Below, in pieces: positions 1-6,089 of a stretch of 8,915 bases of DNA. The position numbers were made by a program, and so were the translations under genes. Within the stretch, counting starts at the first letter, position 1; every line of letters starts with the position of its first letter. Below the pieces are notes generated by a model, which made no database searches, was not told the DNA's origin, and saw only the letters and a program-made list of their open reading frames with translations. This DNA comes from Thermoplasmatota archaeon (lineage in GTDB: Archaea; Thermoplasmatota; Thermoplasmata; Thermoplasmatales; Thermoplasmataceae): positions 1-8,915 of the forward strand of contig JAMCUD010000032.1 in NCBI GenBank assembly GCA_023379355.1, given 5' to 3'.

Positions 1-21
1 GATTGGGTATTCCTACATCCC

Positions 22-95
22 GGGTCCGTAGCTTAGTCAGGTAGAGCGATGGACTCTTAATCCATAGGTCGGGGGTTCGAACCCCCTCGGACCCG
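22..95 (+). tRNA. tRNA-Lys (anticodon CTT)
   Basis: A full cloverleaf can be drawn. The 7-bp acceptor stem GGGTCCG (22-28) pairs with CGGACCC (88-94), with discriminator G95. The D stem is GCTT/GAGC. The anticodon stem ATGGA/TCCAT (49-53 and 61-65) encloses the loop CTCTTAA, so the anticodon is CTT and reads Lys codon AAG. The T arm GGGGG-TTCGAAC-CCCCT closes with one G-T pair. No intron is seen and CCA is not encoded. Only 21 bases lie upstream, so its promoter is not visible. It sits at the edge of a defense island, and tRNA genes are common integration sites, but no second copy of its 3' end occurs in the window. Confidence 0.96.
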
Positions 96-100
96 CTCTA

Positions 101-133
101 TATACGGTTTAGTTTTTTATGAAAAACCGTATA
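101..133 (+). terminator. Hairpin with T-run behind the tRNA
   Basis: TATACGGTTT (101-110) and AAACCGTATA (124-133) form a perfect 10-bp stem around a 13-nt loop that contains six consecutive T residues (113-118). It starts five bases after the mature tRNA end. Archaeal RNA polymerase stops at T-runs, so this is a reasonable terminator for the tRNA transcript. The inverted repeat might instead be a trace of an integration or insertion event. Confidence 0.5.
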
Positions 134-430
134 ATACTATGTCTACAATCAATTAATTGGTATATGTATCTGAAGGATTTTTGATTTCTGTTTATATACG
201 CATGGGCCAAATTCTGAGATATAAAATAGCTGAATATTAATGGAGGCATGATCAGTTTCACTGCAATATAGTCTCCATATTGGCAAAGTAGGATACACCT
301 TTGTTTTTGTATCCGGTTATCCTTCATGATGCGTGCAAAAAATCAACAAAAGGCACATTATCTACATCGTGTGTCTTTTTATTCTAGTTTCTAAAAAAAT
401 GAATCAACTTTAAAACTACAATACGACATG
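134..430. other. AT-rich stretch without a supported gene
   Basis: No convincing gene is seen between the tRNA hairpin and the promoter of the RHH gene. A leftward open frame of about 72 codons (327-109) exists. It has no SD and an unremarkable composition, it ends inside the hairpin, and it resembles no family known to me. The stretch is markedly more AT-rich than the genes to its right, as expected of a spacer or decayed island boundary. Confidence 0.6.
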
Positions 431-447
431 TATTAATATTGTTAATA
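431..447 (+). promoter_or_regulatory. TATA box overlapped by a 17-bp inverted repeat (leaderless promoter)
   Basis: TATTAATA (431-438) is centred about 26 nt before the A of ATG 461, the normal TATA-to-start distance in archaea, and no SD lies before that ATG. This predicts a leaderless mRNA beginning at or next to the ATG. The TATA box is also the left arm of an inverted repeat, TATTAA-tattg-TTAATA (431-447). A symmetric site over the TATA box of a gene for an RHH protein is what an autorepressor operator would look like. That last step is inference. Confidence 0.55.
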
Positions 448-460
448 ACATTTACTTTTG

Positions 461-658
461 ATGGCTACTGATATAGTTACCAGTTTCAGGGTTGACTCTG
501 AGCTGTGGAAGAAGGTTAGGATTTATGCTGTTGAACACGATTTAACAATTAAGGAATTCATAGAAAATTTAATAATACAAGAGCTCTTGAAAAATAGTAC
601 AGATTGTAATACAGTTGAAAGAATGAATTACCATGACAGATATTCCCATGAGCGGTGA
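461..658 (+). CDS. Small ribbon-helix-helix-like protein, possible operon regulator
   Basis: The protein is 65 residues. I chose ATG 461 over TTG 458 because the TATA spacing predicts leaderless initiation there. Residues about 4-10 (DIVTSFRV) suit the DNA-contacting beta strand of the CopG/Arc/MetJ ribbon-helix-helix fold. Residues about 12-26 (SELWKKVRIYAVEHD) and 29-43 (TIKEFIENLIIQELL) suit the two helices, and a polar tail follows. Such proteins act as dimeric DNA-binding repressors or antitoxins. No toxin-like partner is adjacent. The gene overlaps the methyltransferase start, so the two are probably translated from one mRNA. The likeliest role is a controller of the modification operon, analogous to the C proteins of restriction-modification systems. 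The fold call is moderately sure; the regulatory role is inferred. Confidence 0.7.
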   Translation: MATDIVTSFRVDSELWKKVRIYAVEHDLTIKEFIENLIIQELLKNSTDCNTVERMNYHDRYSHER

Positions 659-1607
659 TCTTGACTTGAGTAACAGAAAATTTAAGGTACTCGACCTCTT
701 TAGCGGTATCGGCGGCCTCTCCTATGGTTTCTCGAAAAATGGATTCAACGTAACAGGGGTAGATAAGTCAGAACGGGCAGGTATGGTTTACCAGATTTTT
801 GCATCACCCAATTTTATTCATGCCGATCTTGGTATTGATCTGATCAAAGGATCGTTTGATGTTATTGTTGGCGGACCACCATGTCGCCCATGGTCTTCTG
901 TAAATCTCTCGAAGAGATCTGAGATTCACAGGGACTACCATCTGGTTGAACGATTCATGGAACATGTAGCAACAAACAGACCCAGAATATTCATCATGGA
1001 GAATGTCCCCTCTCTCAAAAGCGATAAAGGATTTGGAATCCAAATGGCAAGAATTGCTAAACTGGGCTATTCGGTCACTTCTGCATACGTCAAATATTCT
1101 GATTATGGCGCATCGACATCGAGGAAAAGACTGATAGCTGTTGGTCTTCTGGACGGAACTGCAGATGCATTTATTCAGGACTTGAAGAAATTCTCAAAGC
1201 CACCAAAACTCCTGAAGGATACAATCAGAGAATTCAGATATAACGATCGTGGTATCCCACAAGATCATGTCTGGCCAAATCTCAGGACAATCAGTAAGTA
1301 CGCGGAAAAGTATGCTACAGGTAAATATGGTTGGAAGATACTTGAATGGGATTCTCCAGCCCCCTCATTTGGGAACGTTATGAAAACTTATATCCTACCA
1401 CCAGACTCTGACCCGCTCAGTCCTGAAACCCGTGTCGTTTCGGTTCTCGAAGTATCCAGAATAATGGGATTTAATCATGGATTCAGCTTCCCAGAAGGTA
1501 TGCATATAGGTGAACGCTATCAGATGCTGGTTGACTCTGTAAGCCCGGTATTTTCAGACATACTTGCTAAACAGACTCTCTCTTACCTGAAACAATACCG
1601 GCTCTGA
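633..1607 (+). CDS. DNA (cytosine-5-)-methyltransferase
   Basis: A 324-residue C5-cytosine methyltransferase of usual length, transferring methyl from S-adenosylmethionine to cytosine C5 in a specific DNA site. Motif I is DLFSGIGG (21-28). D44 and D65 suit motifs II and III. Motif IV GGPPCRPWS (80-88) carries catalytic C84. Motif VI is ENV (123-125) and motif VIII is SRKR (163-166). The target-recognition region spans about 172-265 and includes YGW and SFGNV. Motif IX is near 267-281. Motif X is ERYQMLVDSVSP (294-305), where VDSV replaces the usual GN-A/S-V. The start at 633 overlaps the RHH gene by 26 nt; ATG 648 is an alternative, and neither has a clear SD. The target sequence cannot be read from the protein. 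It is the probable self-marking enzyme for the convergent nuclease operon, and the glycosylase gene follows 7 nt after its stop. Confidence 0.95.
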   Translation: MTDIPMSGDLDLSNRKFKVLDLFSGIGGLSYGFSKNGFNVTGVDKSERAGMVYQIFASPNFIHADLGIDLIKGSFDVIVGGPPCRPWSSVNLSKRSEIHRDYHLVERFMEHVATNRPRIFIMENVPSLKSDKGFGIQMARIAKLGYSVTSAYVKYSDYGASTSRKRLIAVGLLDGTADAFIQDLKKFSKPPKLLKDTIREFRYNDRGIPQDHVWPNLRTISKYAEKYATGKYGWKILEWDSPAPSFGNVMKTYILPPDSDPLSPETRVVSVLEVSRIMGFNHGFSFPEGMHIGERYQMLVDSVSPVFSDILAKQTLSYLKQYRL

Positions 1608-1611
1608 AATT

Positions 1612-1618
1612 GAGGTGA
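1612..1618 (+). promoter_or_regulatory. Strong SD overlapping the annotated GTG start
   Basis: GAGGTGA (1612-1618) is a seven-base match to the archaeal anti-SD (CACCTCC region). It overlaps GTG 1615, the first standard start codon of the glycosylase frame. At a normal spacing of 5 nt the SD instead points to ATT at 1624-1626, in the same frame. Either the GTG is read despite the overlap, or the protein starts at a rare ATT codon three residues later. Confidence 0.55.
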
Positions 1619-2277
1619 GTTACATTTCTGATTTTGGGAATCAACTGATCGAGTGGTGGAAAAGAGAAGGACGTAGATTCCCTTGGAGGAACACAAATGA
1701 TCCATTTCGAATTTTTTTGGCGGAAGTTCTGCTGCATCGGACAAGAGCTGATAATGTGGTTCCAGTATATCAGAACCTTATAGAAAACTTCCCATCTCTT
1801 GACAGTATCGCAGGAATTGAGGAGAAGAAGCTAAGGAGCATTCTTTCACCATTGGGACTCAAATGGAGGATTGATACGCTGCTTGTTTCGCTAAGAGAGA
1901 TAGTCAGCAATTTTGATGGGAGAATTCCGATGAGCAGGGATCAGCTAATGTCCCTTCCAGGAATCGGTGACTATATCGCATCAGCTACAAGGGTCTTCAC
2001 GTTAAATTCAGATGATCCCCTTATAGATACCAATACTGTGAGAGTCATATCCAGAGTCTATGGGTTGAAAGTTACAGATTCCACTAGAAGAAAAAAGGCA
2101 ATAAGATACAAATATTCGACCCTACGTAATAACTCAGACCCAAGAGCTTTCGGTTTCTCTATGATAGATCTCGCATCATTAATATGCAAGAGTCATGTAC
2201 CGGATTGCAGACACTGCCCGGTATTAAATTTCTGCTCGACAGGACGTACCAGTTTGAACTTTACTCCTCATCAATAA
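1615..2277 (+). CDS. Mig-type T:G mismatch DNA glycosylase (HhH-GPD, [4Fe-4S])
   Basis: A 220-residue HhH-GPD glycosylase, almost exactly the length of Mig.Mth (about 221 residues, archaeal plasmid pFV1). That enzyme removes T from T:G pairs made by 5mC deamination. WWKREGRRFPWRNTNDP (14-30) and EVLLHRTRADNV (37-48) resemble Mig; MutY and EndoIII have a Q-T in the latter place. The helix-hairpin-helix is LPGIGDYIASA (114-124). Tyr120 sits where EndoIII has its lysine, and Asp138 (IDTNTVRV) lies 18 residues on, as Tyr126 and Asp144 do in Mig.Mth. C191-X6-C198-X2-C201-X5-C207 is the cluster loop. The gene lies 7 nt after the methyltransferase stop, supporting repair of methylation-induced mutation. 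It could be a MutY-like A:G enzyme, but its short length without a C-terminal NUDIX-like domain and its linkage argue for Mig. The start (GTG 1615 or ATT 1624) is uncertain. Confidence 0.88.
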   Translation: MSYISDFGNQLIEWWKREGRRFPWRNTNDPFRIFLAEVLLHRTRADNVVPVYQNLIENFPSLDSIAGIEEKKLRSILSPLGLKWRIDTLLVSLREIVSNFDGRIPMSRDQLMSLPGIGDYIASATRVFTLNSDDPLIDTNTVRVISRVYGLKVTDSTRRKKAIRYKYSTLRNNSDPRAFGFSMIDLASLICKSHVPDCRHCPVLNFCSTGRTSLNFTPHQ

Positions 2278-2369
2278 GCATGAAATATCAGAAATTTCTA
2301 CGCGAACGCAGTAAAATCCTATCTGTATAAATTGTTTAATGTTCGAAGCTGAATCCTTTAGAAAGTGAT

Positions 2370-3386
2370 CTATATCTTCAGGTCGAAGTTTTCTGGTCTC
2401 CTTGCGACAATGCAACTCTCGAATCCATCTAGATTTATCTGATACTTCACTCGCTCGACTCCAGTAGGATGTCCATTTAACAGAGTCTTATTTGTGATTT
2501 TGGGAAAATTCGCATCGACGTTGTAAAGCATCTCGTCTACGACTCTAAACTTTAACTTCTCATATTCTGAATCGTGTGCTGGTGAGTATCCTACTGAAGA
2601 CAGTGCACTTTCAAACTGGTCAAGAACCTCTAAATCCTCATTCAGAAGCTCACCAAACGATCTCACCATCTCTGGGAGATCTCTCACTCCTCCATTCTCT
2701 TCTCGCAACTTTAGACTAAAAAATAAAAGTTCCCCATCTTCTGGAGGAAGAAGCTGATCAAGACCGTGAATCCAGTGTATCCTTCCTTCAACGATGGTGG
2801 TTCCCTTGACTTCAAATGAGATATTGGGAAATTCGAAATCATGTCTTCCACCTCGTGGGCCACTCCAGCTTTCAATCACCTTCCGTTTATCAAGACGCGG
2901 GAAAAGCCAGTATTTCATAAACCATAACTCTGAAAAAAGTCCTATTGTCTGTTCTTTAGACAGTATATTCTTAGGGATTTTACCCCAGAAATATCTCCAT
3001 CTGGTCAGGACATTTCTGACAGCCTCAGCCTTGGTCGAAACATCAGCCGATACAGCCTCAGTAATCTGTCGACCTATCAGGTTAAATTGGTCAAACCCAG
3101 TTCTATCAACACACATTATATCAATATACCTTGAAATTATTCCGTTTTGGCTTGTGCCTTTTGTCCTCATATAATTGGTGTTTACATTAATACCTCGGCT
3201 CTCATTATCGCTTATCTCATCTTCTGAGGCAAGAATAGGTATAAGAAAGTGTCTGTGTCCAGAAGAGTCTATTGCGGCCAATACAACTTCAGAAATATTT
3301 GGGAATGCAGGTCTGGCTGTGATCTCAGAGCCTGAGGGAGTATCTCTTGAAAGTTTCAACCAGACTTCTTCCTCAGGTATCGTCAT
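2370..3386 (-). CDS. DUF4420 PD-(D/E)XK family nuclease of an Mza/MORC-type system
   Basis: I start this 338-residue protein at ATG 3386, preceded by GGAG with 8-nt spacing. A TTG at 3434 in the same frame would add 16 unlikely residues and a longer overlap with the Z1 gene. The N-terminal EEEVWLKL (5-12) and the mid-region QTIGLFSELWFMKYW (146-160, conserved-type E153) are typical of DUF4420. The nuclease core is SWSGPRGGRHDFEF followed by SFEVKGT: D183, E192 and K194 form the D...ExK metal-binding site. The family is predicted, largely from context, to cut DNA in systems with Z1 and GHKL ATPases. It is the last gene of the leftward operon, overlapping the Z1 stop by 14 nt, so translation is probably coupled. 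All predicted catalytic residues are present. The DNA-cutting role is inferred from the motif. Confidence 0.88.
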   Translation of the reverse strand: MTIPEEEVWLKLSRDTPSGSEITARPAFPNISEVVLAAIDSSGHRHFLIPILASEDEISDNESRGINVNTNYMRTKGTSQNGIISRYIDIMCVDRTGFDQFNLIGRQITEAVSADVSTKAEAVRNVLTRWRYFWGKIPKNILSKEQTIGLFSELWFMKYWLFPRLDKRKVIESWSGPRGGRHDFEFPNISFEVKGTTIVEGRIHWIHGLDQLLPPEDGELLFFSLKLREENGGVRDLPEMVRSFGELLNEDLEVLDQFESALSSVGYSPAHDSEYEKLKFRVVDEMLYNVDANFPKITNKTLLNGHPTGVERVKYQINLDGFESCIVARRPENFDLKI

Positions 3387-6021
3387 AATATGGTCTCCAT
3401 CCAGCTGTACCGGTCTTGTATGCCTGAACACCAAGTTCGAAATTTGAGCGGGGGAAAGATATTGCTAGAGCCACCAAGTCACGCTTGAATTGTTCTTCGA
3501 TACCGTCGTAAAGTGGTACCCTTCTCTTAGCTGTTTTTGTTTTTGGTGAAGAGTTTCTGCTGATGGGATAAATCAGCATCAGACCTCTTTGGGGGGAACG
3601 TGATATTCTGGCCGCAACATTTTCTGCCAGATCTGGGTCTGTCTGTCGCAGTTCTTCGAATTTTTCCATTTCCTCGGCTGTAAGGCCCAGTTTTTCATCT
3701 CCCGGTGAGGTAATGACTCCGAGAGAATTTGTATCCCTCAATCTTGTACGTGAAATCTGATGAATTTTATTTCCACCAACGCTCCAAGCGGTATCTCCAA
3801 GATCGGGATCTTTCTGGGCAAGTCCCATAAATCCAACAGTCCATTCTACCAGTTCGTCACTGTTTATTCTTCCAGTGATATAAGCGCTTATGAGAGAGAG
3901 TGAGCAGCCAGTCTTCTCTGGAAATTCACTCTGATGAAAACTGCGGAGAAAGTTAGCAATGCTTTCACCTTTTACATTGTACCACACCGGGTTATTATCT
4001 ATCCATTCAGGGTTGCCCAAAGTGGACAGAAAACTCAATAGATGCCTTTCGTTCTCGTCCACCATATTCGCAAGTTCATCTGGTTGATCAAATGGATACT
4101 TGAATGTCTGTTCTATCTGTCCACTGTAGCTCTGTTGAAGGATTATATCCCTAGCATGACGGCGTTTAAGCGGACTGGTTACCTGCATTGAAGGATGCTG
4201 CCAGATTCTCATGCCCAGCTCATACGGGGTTGCCTGAAGGTCTTCGTACACTCTGATATCTTCACGAAGTCTATTTTCAACATATGCCAGATCCGCAAAC
4301 CATGCTGAGAGCACTTTAGTTGTCCAGATTCTCGTCAGATCCAGATAATCACTTCTAAACCCAAACCACCTTCCCATCTGCATCAGGGTATCATACATAT
4401 TGGTCTCTCTGACGAAATAACTGACAGTGAGACCTTCAAGAGTAAGCCCCCTTGAGAGTCTGTTTCCCCCTATTATTATAGCTTTCAGTTCTGGCTCTCT
4501 CTCATAATCGATGATTTCTCCAGTCCAGCTGTTCACAGTTCTTATCTGTACAGACTCAAAAAAGGGCGTAATGAATTTTTCTATCTGAGAAAAGTCAACA
4601 ACCTTAAGTGGGTAAATTGCACTCACTGTGTTTTTGAAATCAGTTTCCCACATGTCGTTAAGAGTTTTTCTTATACCACTTCCTCTATCATATCTCCACT
4701 GATTTCTGAACTCATTGAATCTGTCTCTGACAATTTGGGTAACAGTATCGTGCGATGCTGTCAGACGACTTGTATGAATTAACATCGTACAGGGTTTCAA
4801 AGCATCGCCTCTCTGTGCTCTGGCAGCTCCTGTGAGAACAAAATTTAACAATGCCTGGTCTAAAGAATTTGGAATTGTGCCATTTTCGAGCAAGGTTGAA
4901 TCTTCATCAGGGACCGTTCTAATTACATCAAGCCCAGGATCATATTCACCTGTTGAAGAATTGTTCCTTCCAAATAAATCTTCAGCTCCAATGTATCCAT
5001 CAGGCTTGGGTAAATCGACAATGAAATCTTTTGGATACAGATCATTATGAACCTTTGGATCAAAGGTATCATGAGGTATCAGAATGTTCGCAAAAGGCGT
5101 AGCAGTGTATGCAACGTAAGCTTTTTTCCTGAAACGGTTCAGGAGTTCTCTAACTAATTTGTTCATCACTGACGGTTCAGTATAGTCTGGCGGTAATTCT
5201 TCATCAGGTGTCTGATATGAACCTCTGGTGTCTATGGAAGCAAGATCAGCTTCGTCGTCGATTACCAGTGTGGGAATTTCTCGCATTATATCAGGAGGGG
5301 CGGAATCTAACCAATTAAACAACCTTCTCAGAACTGGGCCATTTTTCTTGACAACCATGATGACTGGTTCGGGCCCTTGCAGTACAGCCTGATTGAAAGT
5401 GCCTGACTGAAAATCCCCATCTACCTCATCTGAGGTCAATCTGTGCCACTGTTTTCCCTGAGGAGGAAATGGAACTCTAGGAGTATTCCCTCGTTCATCT
5501 CCCAATCCAACCAGTTCCCTGTCTATTCGCATTTGTGTCTGCCGCCGGAGACCTTTATCTATGCCAGATAGAACAATGAACAACCTATAGCCAGCATCCG
5601 CAGCTTTGGCAATCAAGGCGGTGAAATTAGTCGTCTTTCCACTCTGAATGAATCCTAGAACAAGTCCTCTGACATCAAACTCACCCGAATTCGGCTGCCC
5701 CAACTGTCTTAGAATTTTATCAGTGACGTCATCAACCGATCGGATAGATGGAATTGAGCGGCCTTTGAGGGAGAAGAGTTCTCTGAGTCTGGGCCAGTAA
5801 TACCATCCAGCCCTGTCAATATTCTGTAACCAGTCCGAACTAGCCCCTGCAGTTACAAAATGAGCAGGTTCAAGTGTTATATTTTGTTCCAACTCGATTT
5901 TAGAACGTATCCATTCTCTATCTTCCGCTTGAATCTCTGGATTATTTACAGCATCCACTAACTTTGTCCCGGAATCTAAAAGAAATCTGACCAGCGCAAG
6001 TCCTCTGTCTCTGGTAAGCAT
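3373..6021 (-). CDS. Z1-domain superfamily II helicase-like ATPase
   Basis: Starting at ATG 6021 gives 882 residues. A TTG at 6072 would extend it by 17, but the ATG has a strong SD (GGGAGGAGAGGT). The Walker A is GFIQSGKT (123-130, K129). The Walker B is LVIDDEAD (252-259), DEAD-box-like. A motif III-like YTATPFAN lies at 305-312. The Z1 signature is GGNRLSRGLTLEGL (518-531) followed by MQMGRWFGFRSDYLDLTRIW (547-566), including the arginine-rich motif VI equivalent. These residues make it a probable active NTP-driven DNA or nucleic-acid translocase. Z1 proteins accompany MutL/MORC-like ATPases and DUF4420 nucleases in predicted restriction and Mza defense systems, and all three are together here. 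It is the second gene of the leftward operon, 68 nt after the GHKL stop. Its substrate and cleavage mode are not known from sequence. It appears full-length. Confidence 0.93.
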   Translation of the reverse strand: MLTRDRGLALVRFLLDSGTKLVDAVNNPEIQAEDREWIRSKIELEQNITLEPAHFVTAGASSDWLQNIDRAGWYYWPRLRELFSLKGRSIPSIRSVDDVTDKILRQLGQPNSGEFDVRGLVLGFIQSGKTTNFTALIAKAADAGYRLFIVLSGIDKGLRRQTQMRIDRELVGLGDERGNTPRVPFPPQGKQWHRLTSDEVDGDFQSGTFNQAVLQGPEPVIMVVKKNGPVLRRLFNWLDSAPPDIMREIPTLVIDDEADLASIDTRGSYQTPDEELPPDYTEPSVMNKLVRELLNRFRKKAYVAYTATPFANILIPHDTFDPKVHNDLYPKDFIVDLPKPDGYIGAEDLFGRNNSSTGEYDPGLDVIRTVPDEDSTLLENGTIPNSLDQALLNFVLTGAARAQRGDALKPCTMLIHTSRLTASHDTVTQIVRDRFNEFRNQWRYDRGSGIRKTLNDMWETDFKNTVSAIYPLKVVDFSQIEKFITPFFESVQIRTVNSWTGEIIDYEREPELKAIIIGGNRLSRGLTLEGLTVSYFVRETNMYDTLMQMGRWFGFRSDYLDLTRIWTTKVLSAWFADLAYVENRLREDIRVYEDLQATPYELGMRIWQHPSMQVTSPLKRRHARDIILQQSYSGQIEQTFKYPFDQPDELANMVDENERHLLSFLSTLGNPEWIDNNPVWYNVKGESIANFLRSFHQSEFPEKTGCSLSLISAYITGRINSDELVEWTVGFMGLAQKDPDLGDTAWSVGGNKIHQISRTRLRDTNSLGVITSPGDEKLGLTAEEMEKFEELRQTDPDLAENVAARISRSPQRGLMLIYPISRNSSPKTKTAKRRVPLYDGIEEQFKRDLVALAISFPRSNFELGVQAYKTGTAGWRPYYDDT

Positions 6022-6025
6022 AACA

Positions 6026-6037
6026 ACCTCTCCTCCC
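6026..6037 (-). promoter_or_regulatory. SD of the Z1 gene
   Basis: Read leftward, GGGAGGAGAGGT ends four bases before ATG 6021. It offers both GGAGG and GAGGT matches to the anti-SD. It decides the start of the Z1 protein against the upstream TTG at 6072, which has no SD. Confidence 0.7.
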
Positions 6038-6089
6038 AACCTTTTTGAGGCTTTACAACGATTTGCGTGCAATCCTTAATTTTCAACAT

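Noticed and set aside
109..327. Leftward 72-codon open frame between the tRNA and the RHH gene
   Set aside because: No SD, no family resemblance, and it ends inside the tRNA-proximal hairpin; AT-rich sequence of this kind yields such frames by chance.
2224..2415. Leftward open frame spanning the convergent intergenic gap
   Set aside because: It overlaps the ends of both the glycosylase and nuclease genes and has no recognisable content.
3387..3434. TTG 3434 as the start of the nuclease
   Set aside because: The GGAG before ATG 3386 and the usual N-terminus of DUF4420 favour the shorter form; the extra 16 residues lie inside the Z1 gene.
2794..3447. Two tandem rightward open frames (126 and 90 codons) opposite the nuclease gene
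   Set aside because: They are antisense to the well-supported DUF4420 gene and the Z1 3' end, and their translations show no family features.
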